A stretch of DNA of 64,000 nucleotides from contig CM032132.1 in assembly GCA_018894105.1 (NCBI GenBank), positions 30,369,379-30,433,378 of the forward strand, written 5' to 3'. Positions 46,689-60,321 of this stretch are shown in pieces. The stretch's first letter is position 1, and each line of letters opens with the position of its first letter. Source of the stretch: Jacaranda mimosifolia (lineage: Eukaryota; Streptophyta; Magnoliopsida; Lamiales; Bignoniaceae). The notes beneath the pieces are model-generated. The model ran no database searches. It saw only the letters and a list, made by a program, of their open reading frames with translations, and had not been told where the DNA came from. The position numbers were made by a program, and so were the translations under genes.

Positions 46689-49600
46689 TGTAACACCCTT
46701 AAAATTTGTATTTTAGAAAATAAGAAATTAAAAATCAAAATAATAGTTTGACAAATTTTGGGGCTCAAGATATAAATAAAAAGGACTTCATTGCAAAAAG
46801 TTTAGAAGTTTTGGGGTCAATTTACAATTTGAGGAAAATTAGATTGAACAATACTTGAAAGTTTTGTGGGTTTGCATGGAAATAACTTAGGTCAAAGGGG
46901 TCCAAGTACGTATTAATTTGGGGCCAAGATGAAAGATTTTCGAAACTTGTTGGACCTAACTAAAAACCTGAGCAAAATATTGGGGGTAAAATCGCAATTT
47001 CCAAAGATTGGATTTAAATAAGTTGGTTAACTTTTCTTCTCCATTTTCTTCTTCCATGCACCGAGAGCTTTCCTCTCTTACCCGCTTTTCACTCCGAGCA
47101 CCAAAATCCATCAAATTCTATACCATTCTCTTCCCCTCTTCGAGTAGAACACAATGGTATAAGTTTCTCCTTGAACCTACCAACATAGCGACTGGAAAAC
47201 GAGTTGGAAATTTCAGCACGGTGGGGCTTGGTGGATCTTCCATCTCTGGCGACCAAAGTTCAAGTACAAGTACTGGGTTTTGTAGCCCCTAACTCAAGGA
47301 TCACACTAGTGCTTTCAAATTCTCAAATAGACAACCGTAGATGGAGAATTAAGGAAAAACCACAATAGCAGAGGTGGTGGTGCTGGGTAGTTGAGGCTGA
47401 AATCGGAGCTCAATTCGGTGATGCTTAGCATAATTGACTGGGGGGGTTACTTAGTTAAGCTGAAAGGAGCATTTTGGTAGTATTGTTGAGCTTTTCCGGC
47501 GACTGTGAGCGCCACCGAGACAGAATGCTCATCTCATCATGATGAGCGTGGTGGGGTCCTCGATTTGTGGTTTTGAGGTCTAGTTAAGCAAATTCTTGGG
47601 TAAAGATAGGTATTGAATTTAAGGTTCTTGTACCGTTTTAAATTCGTATGAATTTTGTATTTCGGAAGAAAAGCTAAGAAATGTGTGCCAAGTGGTGACT
47701 TTATATACATGCATGGATCTTGTATGAATTAGTGGACCTGGATCTGTATTGATATATGTTAATTTGGGATTTATTGAGATTATTAAGTAAGAAACCCTAA
47801 ATTTATGGATTTAAGACCTAAGTGGAAATAATCAGGTTAATTAAGATACCTGGACTGTTTATTTTGATTTAGGATACCGATATAAGACTAAATATGTAAT
47901 TGAGGACTAGTTTGCGCTCTATTATTAGATTTGACATGAAAATCAGGATTATTTTGGTAATAACGGCCTTATTAGCCATTTTGGGCGGATAGTATCGTTT
48001 AAACCTAAAACTACCATATTAATCGGTTATTTAGTAATGTTGGAATATTAAGGGCTTAATTATAATTTTTAGGATTGAATGTGAAGTTTGATTGTGAAAA
48101 TATTATTTTGGCTAGGTAACGATGAAGTGGGTCCCGTGGACCAGTAAACTATTGACGGCAAATTGTGGTTGCATCTTTGAGACTATGGAGGTGAGGATCT
48201 ACCCTTTTGGGCGTTTGTTTTGTATGCCCTCTGGGGATCTATCAATCTGGAACTTGATTGTATCTATTTGTCGTTGTGATAAATTCCCGTGAGGGTTAAA
48301 TTTGTTTGTATTTCGTAATTGCATATTGATTATTGTACTCAATGAATTATTTGAGATCTTACTTATTATTTGTTACTTGTTTTGTAAACCCTTGTGAGGG
48401 GTATTGCTTGTTTCTGTTTTGATGTCCAGAACCCTTATTAGGATTTTCACTTTCTGTCCCTTGTACCTACAACCTTGCTAGCTGACCATGTATTTCCTGA
48501 TTAGCTTCTTATAAACATTTGTTTCTTTGGTTTTTACTTCTAGTATTATCCAGTGCAACCGTGGCCTTGTAGGCATACATGATTTTGAATTTATTCATAT
48601 ATACTTATACGAAAAATCTATTTAGGCCGAGTGTTAATCCTAGCGGAATGCTTGGATTACTATTCCAAACTTATATCGTTGTATTTGTTTATTTGGTTGC
48701 GATCTTAACTTTGGGCAATCGGGGGTTGTCTGTGGCCTAAAGCTTGATCGGCGAGGATCGATCGTACCGATTTGTGTGGTTGCGATTTTGCCTTTGAGGG
48801 AGGCTTGATCGGCGAGGATTGATTTTTACCAATTCGTGCTACAGCGGCTTGGCGAGTTGGCTATTCGTCGAGATGATATAAGGGATAGGTCGTTTTACAG
48901 TCGGATCAAGGCGATATAAGGGGGCAGGCCATTTTATAGTCGTATTGTTTATATAGAATCGAGGAGATATAAGGGGATAGACCGTTTTACAGTCATATCG
49001 TTTATATACATTCGGGAAATATAAAGAGAAAGGCCGTTACACATTGTACATGTAAAATATGCCTGTACCACTGGTTTTATAAAATGTTCTTGTCTAGTTT
49101 GTTTTATAAAACTGATCAAAGTCTTGGAATTTGGAATCTGAATATTTATCAAACAATTTGTTCACTAAGTTTCATTAAAACTAATTGTGCCTATGAGTTC
49201 TGAACTTTTCTATGAAATGTATTTAAACATGAAATGACTATTCGCCAGTATGGGACGACATTGAGTCATCTCATAAAGTGTGGTACAAGAAATAATAGTT
49301 TCTGGTTTTAGTTCATAGATTTCATAAACTCTTTCAAATCTTCAAAATCCAATTATTGTAACTTGTATTTTTAGTTATTTGGATTCAGAATGAATGCTCT
49401 TCTTATATATATATATATATATATTACAATCCATTTCATTTTGATTCTTCTTATACATACAAATACTTACCTTATTGAGTCATTCGGACTCATCCTCTTT
49501 GTGTTGTTCTTTTCATTCTTTGGCCAAATTGAAGTGTAGAAGGCACCCTGAGCTTGGGCTACCTTTTGGTATAGTGTAAATATTGTTATCACGACATTTA

Positions 49601-49922
49601 TAACAGTAAGGATGCGAGATGTTATAGTTGTAATGTAAAAGGGGTTATAGGTTATAAGTTAGTGTCTTTTCTACTGCGAAGTGTGACAAGTTAGAGTCCC
49701 TGATGAATGATGTATATATATAAGTTAAATTATATGCCTTTGAGAAACTATGACTTGTTATGAAAACTTGGGTTTTGCTTGTCATTTTCAACATGACTAG
49801 CTTAAATTTTAAATTATGAAATTTCTTAGGTTGACAATTTTGGAGGGTGTAATTGGTTTGGAAAAAATTCAATTGGAGTAGCACCTCAATCTGAAGCAAG
49901 CACCTCCCAGATAGGGTGTTCA
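46689..49922 (+). repeat. Element B 5' LTR
   Basis: Starts TGTAACACCCTTAAAATTTG and ends about GATAGGGTGTTCA before the primer site; 3,234 bp. It contains a tandem repeat at about 48868-49040 and an (AT)n at 49403-49424 that the 3' LTR lacks. The frame at 47008-47292 is not conserved in the partner LTR and is not called. Confidence 0.85.
48868..49040 (+). repeat. Tandem repeat of about 40-54 bp in LTR B (5' copy)
   Basis: Four degenerate units built on GATATAAGGGGxxAGGCCGTTTTACAGTCG. A second copy of the array is at about 54082-54250 in the 3' LTR. Just upstream, a unit with GCTTGATCGGCGAGGAT is also duplicated (48746 and 48806). Confidence 0.7.
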
Positions 49923-49926
49923 GAGA

Positions 49927-49938
49927 TGCTATCAGAGC
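49927..49938 (+). promoter_or_regulatory. Element B primer-binding site
   Basis: TGCTATCAGAGC, one mismatch from the tRNA-Met primer site. Confidence 0.75.
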
Positions 49939-50910
49939 TTAGGTTTGGAAACCTGAGCTACGCCAGGACAAGATCCTCGGAATATGGGATTTCTAAATTA
50001 GTGAAGATTATGTTTGACTTGAGAATTTTGTTAGGATGTGAATTTTGGGATAATACATAATATCAAAAAGTGCAGGATTGGTATTGGGATGGCCAGCCAG
50101 TATATAGTCCATTTTAAGGTATCACGCATATGACTTTACTAATGTTTGGTGGGAAAGTATCTTTGGAATCATGTTGTTGATTGAGCATTTTGTGATAATA
50201 AAACTTGGAAACTGAAAGGTTGTTTAGGATAAGAAGTGTCTGGTCTTATATGGGATCCAAACTTAGATAATAAGCTTATTTCAGAACTAGCATTTCAATA
50301 ATGGGACTAATCTATATGATCACATGGTGGCCTTGAGAGGGAAATAAGGAAATATTTCCTGTAAGGAGATAATGTAAGATAATCAGTTGTGCCTTAACTT
50401 AACTAAGGAAAATTTTAGGATCCAACATTATGGGACATGTAGAATACTTAAAGTATGTAGTTGTATATATTCACATGAAGACAAATATGTTTCATATATA
50501 ATCTTATGAGGAGTGAAATGAAATAAGTTATTTTGAAGATAATATTAGAATTGGTTAACTTATTCATCCATAGTCAGACAATGAGTGAGTTTAGCAAATA
50601 TGTTATATGAACTTATGAATGAATCAACATGGTTTTACTTGCTAGTGTTATTCAATGTAGACACATTCCTATTTCATAATATACTTGTACTTAACATTCC
50701 TTTGTACATTATGATAAGAACCATTAGAAGTTTGAATGTTAACGGAGTCTTTTATTGAATACTGCAGATTTCACATAGTTAATTGGACTGAAAGATCTTA
50801 TACACTAAGTGATGTCACGGGAGCAACCTCACATATTCCCCTTATCATAGACTATTCGAGGTCATAGAGGACGACCTATCGTCAATTGAGATAAAGCATA
50901 ACAGGGTTAA

Positions 50911-51543
50911 ATGGGAAATGCTTCTGATCAACGACACATCGCACCAGAGGACAGAATAATGCCGACCCTACCATTAAACCAGGGATTCAGAAGACAAGTT
51001 GTAGAACAGATGGTTACCATATGGCAGCAGTTTATGCAATCCTGTCTGCAACAAAGTCAAGCTGGCGGTTCTCAAAATATTGAAAAATTTGCTGTGGGTC
51101 GAATGCTGGAATAGTTTCTTAAAGAAAACCCCTTGAGGTTTATCCGTGAACCAGATGATTAGAAGGCAGAAACATAGGTCGAAGAGATTGAGAAAATTTC
51201 TCAAGCACTACATTATCCGGAAGAACAAAAGGTTAGACATGCCACCTTTCTTTTGGGAGAAGATACCTATCATTGGTGGAGATTACTGGACCAATAGTGG
51301 AACCAAGAAGGAACACTTTGTACCTGGGAGAACTTTAAAAGCGAATTTATGAATAAATTTATGCTTGAAGTTGTAAAGAATGCTCGGGAGCGGGAGTTTA
51401 TGGAGCTTACTCAAGGATCTATGTTAGTGTGCCAGTATGAAGCAAAATTTAATCATTTAATCCGATACGCACCTCATATATTAGGTGATGAAAAATGCAG
51501 AATAAGGAAATTCATTGAAGGGAAAACAAGTTATGGAATCTAG
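50911..51543 (+). pseudogene. Element B gag remnant
   Basis: The frame from 50911 reads FRRQVVEQMVTIWQQFMQ, then after stops and frameshifts HATFLLGEDTYHWW, FKSEFMNKF and NAREREFMELTQGSMLVCQY, and finally FNHLIRYAPHILGDEKCR. The order and wording match the gag of element C (58944-59435). It breaks off after KFIEGK, before any zinc knuckle. Nothing from 51544 to 51890 resembles protease or reverse transcriptase. Confidence 0.7.
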
Positions 51544-51874
51544 TTTCACAGAAGGGCCCGACTTGCGCTAATGCCCCTACCAAGATGAGTGTGCCGGATT
51601 CACAGAACGTTGTCCAAGGTATGGTTACATTCATAATATTTTGAGAAACTAATGCGATTGGTTCTCTTACATCTTTCTATCTCACTTTGACCTAAACTAG
51701 AGTTTGAACCCAAGCCTCAATCAAACCCTTTAGACATGGATATTAATAACCGAAATTTGTGAAAAAAATTTAGTGTCACCCTTGAAGAAGCGTACTTATG
51801 TCAATACCTTCTATACATATCGATATTGTTCTAAGTTTCTCAAAAATCAGATGAGAATCTGGAGACCAGATTCT

Positions 51875-51890
51875 TTTAAGGAGGCAGGAT
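51875..51890 (+). promoter_or_regulatory. Element B polypurine tract
   Basis: TTTTAAGGAGGCAGGAT abuts the 3' LTR; the preceding GACCAGATTCTTTTAA is shared with element C. Confidence 0.7.
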
Positions 51891-54800
51891 TGTAACACCC
51901 CTAAAATTTGTATTTTAGAAAATAAGAAATTAAAAATTAAAATATTAGTTTGACAAATTTTGGGGCTTGAGATACAAATAAAAAGGACTTGATTGCGAAA
52001 GTTTTGGAAGTTTTGGGGTCAATTTACAATTTGAGGAAAATTAGATTGAATAATACTTGAAAGTTTTGTAGGTTTGCATGGAAATAATTTACGTCAAAAG
52101 GGTAAGTAAGGCACTATATTAATTTGAGGCCAAGATGAAAGGTTTTCAAAACTTGGTGGACCTAACTGAAAACTTGACCAAAATTTTGGGGGTGAAATCG
52201 CAATTTCAAAAAGATTGGATTTAAATAAGTTGGTCAACTTTTCTTCTCCAATTTCTTCTTCCATGCACCAAGAGCTTTCATCTCTCGCCGGCTTTTCACT
52301 CCGACCATCGGAACCCATCAAATTTTATACCATTCTCTTCCTCTCTTCGAGTACAACACAATGGTATAAGTTTCTCCTTGAACCTACCAATGTAGCGACC
52401 TAAAATGGGCTGGAAATTTCAGCATGGCGGGACTTGGTGGGTCCTTCATATCCGGCGACCGAAGTTCAAGTATCGGTACTGGGTTTTGTAGCCCTTAGCT
52501 CAAGGATTATGCTAGTGTTTTCAGATTGTCAAATGGACCACCATGGACGGACGAATTAAGGAAAAATCATGGCAGCAGAGGTGGTGGTGCTGAGTGGTTG
52601 CTAAAATTGGAGCTTAATTCGATGGTGTTTGGTATTACTTGACTTAAGGGTTTACTTAGTTAAGCTGAAAGGAGCATTTCGGTGGTATTATTGAGCTTCT
52701 CCGGCGACTATACACGGCGGCGCTGAGATAGAATACTCTTCTCATCTCGGTGAGCACAGTGGGGTCCTCGGTTCGTGATTTCAAGGTCCAGTTAAGAAAA
52801 TTCTTGGGTAAAGTTAAGTATTGAGTTTAGGGTTTTTGTACCGTTTTAAATTTGTATGAATTTTGTAATTCGAAAGAAAAGCTAAGAAATGTGTGCCAAG
52901 TGGTGATCTTTATATACATGCATGGATCTTGTACGAATTAGTGGACCTAGATTTGTATTGATATATGTTAATTTGGGATTTATTGAGATTATTAAGTAAG
53001 AAACCCTAATTTTATGGATTTGTGACCTAAGTGGAAATAATCAGGTTAATTAAGATACTTGGACCGTTTATTTTGATTTAGGATACTGATATAAGGCTAA
53101 ATATGTAATTGAGGACTAATTTATGCTCTATTATTAGATTTGACATGAAAATCGGGATTATTTTGGTAATAACAACCTTATTAGTCATTTTGGGCCGATT
53201 GTATCGTTTAAGCTGAAAACTATCATGTTAATCGGTTATTTAGTAATGTTGGACTATTGAGGGCTTAATGGTGATTTTTTGGATTGAATGTGAAGTTTGA
53301 CTGTGAAAATATTATTTTGGCTAGGTAACGACGAAGTGGGTCCCGTGGACCAGTAAGCTATTGACGGCAAATTGTGGTTGCATTTCTGAGACTACGGAGA
53401 TGAGGATCTAACCTCTTGGGTATTTTTTTTGTATACCCTGTGAGGATATATCAATCTGGCACTTGATTGTATCTATCTATCATTGTGATAAACCCCCATG
53501 AGGGTTAAATTTGTTTCCATTTCGTAACTGCATCTTGATTATTATACTCAATAAATTATTTGAGATCTTGCTTGTTATTGTTACTTGTTTTGCAAATCCT
53601 TCTGAGGGGTATTGCTTGTTTTTGTTTTAGTGTCTAGAACTCTTATTAGGGTGTTCACTTTCTGTCCCATGTTCCCTACAACCTTGTCGGCTGACCCCGT
53701 ATTTCTTGATTAGCTTTTAATAAACATTTGTTTCTTTGATTTTTGCTCCTAGTATTATCCAGTGCAATCCGTGGCCTTGTAGGCATATATGATTTTGAAT
53801 TTATTCATAGATACTTATACAAAAAATTTGTTTAGGTCGAGTGCCAATCCCAGCATAATGCTTGGATTACTATTCCAAACTTGTATCGTTGTATTAGTTC
53901 ATTTCGTTGTGATCTTAACTTTGGGCAGTCGGGGGTTGACTGTGGCCTAAAGCTTGATTGGCGGGGATCAATCCTATCGATTCGTGTGGTTGCGATCTTG
54001 CCTTTGAGGGAGGCTTGATCGGTGAGGATCAATTTTTATCGATTTGTGCTATAGCAGCTTGGCGAGTTGGCTACTTGTCGAGGCGATATAAGAGGTAGGT
54101 CATTTTATAGTCGGATCAAGGCGCTATAAGGGGGCAAGCCATTTTAAAGTCGTATCGTTTATACAGAATCGAGAAGATATAAGGGGGTAGATCGTTTTAC
54201 GATCGTATCATTTATGCACAATTGAAAAATATAAAGAGAAAGGATGTTACACATCCTACATGTAAAATAGGCATGTACCACTAGTTTTATAAAATGTTCT
54301 TGTCTAGTCTGTTTTATAAAACTGATCAAAGTCTTGGAATTTGGAATCTAAATATTTATCAAATAATTTGTTCACTGAGTTTCATTAAAACTAATCGTGT
54401 CTATGAGTTTTGAAATTTTCTATGAAATGTATTTAGACATGAAATGACTCTTCGCCGGCATGGGAGGGAATTGAGTCATCTCATAAAATGTGGTGCAAAA
54501 AATACTAGTTTCTGGTTTTAGTTCGTAGATTCCGTAAATTCTTTCAAATCTTCAAAATCCAGTTATTGTAACTTGTATTTTTGGTTATTTGGATTCAGAA
54601 TGAATGCTCTTTTACATATGTATATTTGTAATCCATTTTGTTTTGATTCTTCTTATACATGCAAATACTTGCCTCATTGAGTCATTCGAAACCCTCTTTA
54701 TGTTGTTTTTTTGTTCTTTAGCCATATTGAAGTGTGGAAGGCACCTTGAGCTTGGGCTACCTTTTGGTATAGTATAAATATTGTTATCACGACATCTATA

Positions 54801-55114
54801 ATGGTAAGGATGCGAGATGTTATAGTTGTAATGTAAAAGGGGGCATAGGTTATAAATTAGTGTCTTTTCTACTGGGAGGTGTGACATGTTAGAGTCCGTG
54901 ATGAATGATGTATATATAAGTTAAATTATGGGCATTTGAGAAATTGTGACTTGTTATGAGAACTTAGGTTTTGCTTGTCATTTTCAACATGACTAGCTTG
55001 AATATTAAATTATGAAATTTCTTAAGTTGAGAATTTTGGAGGGTGTAATTGGTTTTGAAAAAAATTGATTGGAGTAGCACCTCGATCCGAAACAAACATC
55101 TCCCGGATGTGGCA
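51891..55114 (+). repeat. Element B 3' LTR
   Basis: Starts TGTAACACCCCTAAAATTTG and is colinear with 46689-49922, with scattered substitutions (several percent by eye). It ends at GGATGTGGCA (55114) or a few bases later. Confidence 0.8.
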
Positions 55115-55124
55115 TTAAAATAGT

Positions 55125-55653
55125 TCTATAACGATAAATAATTTATAATATAAAACCTTAATTACATCATTAATCATACAGTATTTATATGAAAAGACAC
55201 ATTAACTATAAAAAATATTTTCAAAAATAAAACTAAATAATACTTTTATTCTTTACACATTCATCAAAAATAATTTTTTTTAAAACACTCACCCAAAAAA
55301 ATAAGGAATGGCAATAGGGTGGGTTTGTCGAAATCCGAGACCTACCTGCTAGGGCTTTTGTAGACCATAGACACACCCACTTTGCCCGAAACTTGAGATC
55401 CACCAAGTTGGACCAGTTAGACCCAATAAATCCGCTTTATAATTTTAAAATTCTAAAAGATATATTTTTAAAAAAATAATATTACAATAATTTCTTAAAT
55501 ATGGGAATGTGATATTATTAATAATAAATTAGTTATTTAAAAATTTATATATGCTTGTTTTAGTTCTTGAGAAATTATATATTGCTAACATGCTGGTTAT
55601 TTTGTTATATATTGAATGCATAAATTATTTATTTTGATAATATTATCACTTTT
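55125..55653. other. Short AT-rich spacer with a possible hAT-like fragment
   Basis: No gene. The AAGGAATGGCAATAGGGTGGG at about 55301-55321 resembles one end of a common plant hAT-type MITE; element C begins before any matching end. Confidence 0.35.
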
Positions 55654-58331
55654 TGTAACACCCCAAAATTATATGATTAATAGAATTTAAAATTTTATTA
55701 TATTAAATTTGATGGAATTTAATTATTCCTTTATATTGTTATTTTATTTAAATTTTTAGGGGGGTCAATTTGTAATTAAGAGGATTCGATTTCCTAGAAT
55801 TCTAGAGTTCGGGGTTCAATTCGAAAATAGTGAGGACTTAATTGGACCACAAGTGAAACTTGTGGGGGTTTGCATGGGAGCTTCTTAGTTAACTATGGCC
55901 AAGACCATTTTCTTCAATTTGGAGAGGCTTAATTGATTAGCTTATAAAATCTGAGCAGCCAATGAGCAATTTAAAAAAAAAAAAAAAGAAGGAAAAATTG
56001 GATTTTAAATAACACATTTCCCCTTATTTTCATTTCATTCTTTCATTTTCTTCCTTACCTTCACCGCGTTACCTTTCTCTTTTCTCTCTTATCGACAACC
56101 ATCCTCGGCAGCCATCTCAACCACCCAACTCTACCAACCACCTCTCTTCACTCACAGCACCTATCGCCACCATATGCACACACCCAACATTGGTAAGCCA
56201 CCATAGTTTTGAAACCAAAAACTTGGTGGTCATCAATGGCGAGGCAACGATGGAGGGGCGTTCTAGGCAGTGTTCTCAGAAGAGCTTAGCTTAGGCATCA
56301 CGTTGGTGGCCGTGCATGGAAGTGTTACGCAACAGCAGTGACGAAAATTGGAGTTACAGACACGATGACGAGAGGGTGGTGTTGAAGCTTCAGGCCGCAG
56401 TTGAGGATTATCTTGGCAGCAAAACTCTAGACTAATAGAAGCATTAAGCTTAGGAGGATGGTGGTGGTTTTAGCATTTTTCGATGGTGGAGTGGCGGCGG
56501 TTCCAGGGCAGAATCTTCTCATCATCATGATGATCACGGTGGTATGTTTGATTTGTGGTTTTGGGGTCTCGATTCGGCATTTTGGGGTAAAGATCAGTAT
56601 TAAGTTTAAGGTCTTTGTACATTTTCACCCATTTATAACTCTTGTGCCTTTGAATAAATGATTCTAAATTGTATCTGGCAGCAAGATTGTTATATGCATG
56701 GATGATGTTGGATTCTTGGACCTGGATTTGTATCAAATTATGATGATTGGGGATTTATTGAGTTATTTGAGTAAGAAACCTTAAATTTAGAAATTGAGAC
56801 CTAAGTGGAAATAATTGGGATTATTTTGACATTAACGACTTCATTAGCCATTTTAGGCTTGTGGTACCATTTAGGTCTAAAACTATCATGTTAATCGGTT
56901 AATTAGTGATTTTGGACTATTAATGGTTAAATTGTGATTATTAGGATTGTATGTGAAGTTTGATTGTGAAAATATTATTTTGGTTAGGTGACGATAAAGC
57001 GGGTCCAGCATTTCAATAGGTGGTGACAACTTTTTGAGATTACGGAGGTGAGGATCTGCCACTCTAGCACTTTTTCATACATGTTTGTTATCATGATAAA
57101 CCCCTGTGAGGGTTTTTGTTTAACTTAATTCTAAAACTTATTGATTCTCGATTATCGAATTTTGTGACTCGCTTGCATGCTTGAATGTTATTATATGCTT
57201 GAGCCTATTCTAATGCACAGAACTTCATTCACATCGTCAAATTTCTGTCCCTTATACCCTAGCCGTGCCGGCTAGCCCCATGTTCTTGATATCCGTGAAA
57301 GTAATATGTAAAATGGTCCGGTAGACCTATTTATGTCAGAAGTCCTCCTAATTTGTTCATATACCTTATTTATTAGAGTAGGCTTTGCCAACCATTATTG
57401 ATAATGTTATGCCTTATAAATTTCAAATCTTGTAAAGTTTCAAAATGTTCATGTTATTGCTTTAAAAGTTGAATTGATTTTTGCTAGCATTATATCATTT
57501 AACCCATGGGGATGCCATTGGGAAGATCAACTCGGAGGGATGCCATGGGAAGTTAGGCCCCGGCCTAGGTCTAAAAGACAGTCGGGCAGAACGGACCGAT
57601 GGTGATGATCCTGACTTACAAGTAGTTGGAGGTAGCGAACTATAAGTAGTGGGATCTGGCATGCCGTCGACCATGCCATAGAAGCAAGTTGTTACACGCT
57701 GAGCTGTGTGCTCGAGCAAATGGAGAGATAAGAAGAAGTTTTTCATGTTCAGGTGAAATGCTATTGTAATGTTATCCAGTATTCATCAAGCAGCAATAAG
57801 GAAGGATGCCAACATGCTAGCTAAATGTTTATATGTTTCATATTTTTATGAGTCTAAATCTGATTTCCGTCAATCATGAATTGATTATCTGATTTGTTAT
57901 CAATGACCTTTTTTATTGCCGTTGAAATTTAACTTTTTTTCTCTTTCTCCTGTTATGCATTTCCCTCACTAAGTCCTTAAGACTCACCCTCTTTGCTATT
58001 CTTTATTCTTTTCCTAGACATGTCCAAGTGAGAAGCAGAGGCTCATGCTTTGGTTGGAAGTCATTTTGTAATAGATTTGGTGTTCTGATTGTATATATAG
58101 TCTACACCTGATCGAGACAACTATCTAAGAGATGCTATGAGGATGTTTGTATAAAACCTAAGCTACTTGGTTGTACGTACTACGCTATGTGGAGTGATAT
58201 TTTGGGTTAGTGCAAGTTGTTTTTCCCTTGAGTTGGTTAAATTATTGATTCCCCACTTATTATTTGATTTAGGTTTCAAGCTTGATTAGTGGCTCTCCAG
58301 CTTATGGGTCATCTAAAGTGGGGGCACTGCA
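55654..58331 (+). repeat. Element C 5' LTR
   Basis: Starts TGTAACACCCCAAAATTATATG and ends GGGGGCACTGCA; 2,678 bp. The block 57500-57670 is shared with the solo LTR at 19021-19210. The frame at 56458-56661 is not called: nothing in it is protein-like beyond being open. Confidence 0.85.
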
Positions 58332-58335
58332 AAGG

Positions 58336-58347
58336 TGGTATTGAAGC
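58336..58347 (+). promoter_or_regulatory. Element C primer-binding site
   Basis: TGGTATTGAAGC, two mismatches from the tRNA-Met primer site, four bases after the LTR. Confidence 0.65.
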
Positions 58348-58744
58348 CTAGGTTTGACGATGACCTAGGTAAATGGGTATTAGGAGGATACATGGCGAGT
58401 CTGTAGGAAGTAGAGGATTATATCTAGGATAAGTCGACTAGTTTGTAGTCTTCACTTCCAAAAACGAACATTGAACTTTAGACTGAGAAGGGAACTTTGA
58501 TTATTTTATGTGTGATTGAGAATCTTGCTGTGATTAAGGAAGGATTGTGGATGATATTAGAGTAATGAAAGTTCTTAAGTAGATCTTTAATAATTTGACT
58601 TCCGTTATAATGAACTTGGCTTAATTTGTCAAAAATCTTATAATTATATCTAAAAGATCCAAAATTTGGTGCTAACTTTAGATGTCATTGTGTAATTTTG
58701 ATAGAAACAAGTTAAGAAGGAATTAAGGACAATTTAGAAAGACA

Positions 58745-59990
58745 ATGGCATCCTATGAAGGTTCTCATATACCTGACCCACCTCGAACAGGTCGGCGACG
58801 GAGAGGGAAACTACCTGGCATACGGACCGTTGCACAATGTGCTCTTAGGTAGAATGCATCAGCTGATCGACAAACTTTACCATAGGAAGAGGTTTCACAA
58901 CCTTTAGGCTAATGAACCAGCTGCGGGCTAACCCATAGAGCCCATGTTCCAAATATGGCAACAATTTATGCAGTTTTGCCAGCAGCAGGGACAGGGTCAA
59001 CAAGTAGAAAATATTGAAGGCCTTATAGAAGATCGAGCTTCAGAACGGTTCCTTCGGCTACAACCCCCAAAATTCCTAAGGGAACCTGATGATAGAAAAG
59101 TTGAGACATGGGTTAAGAGCCTAGAAAAGATATTTGGAACTCTGCATTAACCAGATGAGCAGAAGATCTGATATGCCACATTTCTTTTGGAGGGTCCTGC
59201 ACATGATTGGTGGTAAATGATCGATCGTAGGTGGACTACGGAGGGAACTCATCGGACTTGGGAAAACTTCACCCAAAAGTTTATGGAAAAATATGTACCA
59301 AAGGTGACCAAACATGCTAGGGAAAGGGAATTCATTGAATTGATACAAGGAATGTCATCAGTCAGCCAATATAAAGCCACATTTAGCCAACTGATTTGGT
59401 ATGCACCTCACATACTTGCAGATGAGGGTCGATAGGTTCGCAAGTTTATGGAAGGGTTATGATCATAACTTAGATGGGCCTTTCTCTCATGTGATCTTTC
59501 GAGCAACAATTGTGCGGTAAGTAAAGCACTATAAGTAGAATCAGATTTGCGGGAGATTAAAAAGATTGAAGATAAAGGGCGAAATGTGAGGTTACCACCT
59601 GGCGGGTAAAACAATCCCGAGAAAAAGCAGCTAAAGTTATAGATTTCATGCACCAACCAGCGAGCTTATCAAATTGGTGGAGCCATGAATCTAGCACCAA
59701 AGACATGTGAATTTTGTGGAAAATCAGGCTATGATGAATCAGAATGCTGGAAAAAACATGGCAAATGCATGAATTATGGCAGTGATCAGCACCTTATCAA
59801 GGATTGTCCCAATCTAAGGAGGCTAGCCCCCGCAGAGAAAGGAAAACAAGTTGCAGGAACTAGTGAAAAGCCAAAAGTCCAAACACATGCATATGCTCTA
59901 ACTGGAGAAGAAGCGTCTGATCCTTCTAAAGTGGTTGAAGGTACTATTTTTATTCTTGGAATTAGTGGAAATACTTTATATGATCCTGGT
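58745..59990 (+). pseudogene. Element C gag
   Basis: The ATG at 58745 opens MASYEGSHIPDPPRTGRRRR and soon meets a TAG. The capsid-type segment (58944 onward) reads IWQQFMQFCQQQ, FLREPDDRKVETWVKSLEKI, HRTWENFTQKFMEKYV and FSQLIWYAPHILADEGR. A basic stretch follows, then a double CCHC zinc knuckle at about 59700-59815 (CEFCGKSGYDESECW, then CMNYGSDQHLIKDC, in which one Cys of the second finger is Tyr). The linker AYALTGEEASDPSKVVEG leads to the protease. About ten stops or frame breaks. Confidence 0.75.
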
Positions 59991-60230
59991 GCTTCGTAAT
60001 CTTTCATATTTGCAACTATATTTGAAAAATTAAAAATGCAACCAAAAATCATAGCTTACCAGATAGAAGTTTAGATACCTTTAGGAATAGGGTTCATGAT
60101 AGACATCATCTATCGGGATTGCCCGATTATGATTGAGGACGGAGGGCATCTAGCCAATCTTATATAAATGCCTATACAAGGATATTATTTGATCCTTGGA
60201 ATGGACTGGATATATAAACATTAAGCACAG
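59985..60230 (+). pseudogene. Element C aspartic protease
   Basis: The active site reads DPGAS at about 59984-59998 instead of DTGAS and is followed by a stop codon, so it is inactive. The C-terminal landmark GYYLILGMDWIYKH is at about 60178-60222. Confidence 0.65.
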
Positions 60231-60321
60231 GTGAATTGTTACACCAAGTGCCTCATTCTTGGGATAAAATACCGATACCAACACGCCATTTCGCAAATGA
60301 TCCCTGATACCAATTATACAT

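Larger units (their letters stand above)
46689..55119 (+). mobile_element. Element B: gag-only LTR retrotransposon
   Basis: LTRs at 46689-49922 and 51891 to about 55114 (possibly 55119) flank a 2-kb interior with a primer site, a decayed gag and a polypurine tract, and no pol. ATAGT occurs at 46684-46688 and again at 55120-55124, a probable 5-bp target duplication if the 3' LTR end has mutated. Same architecture as element A, but no ORF0-like frame in the kilobase before gag. Confidence 0.8.

Noticed and set aside
47008..47292. 94-codon + strand frame in LTR B
   Set aside because: Its partner in the 3' LTR (52215-52403) is truncated, so there is no evidence of selection on the protein.
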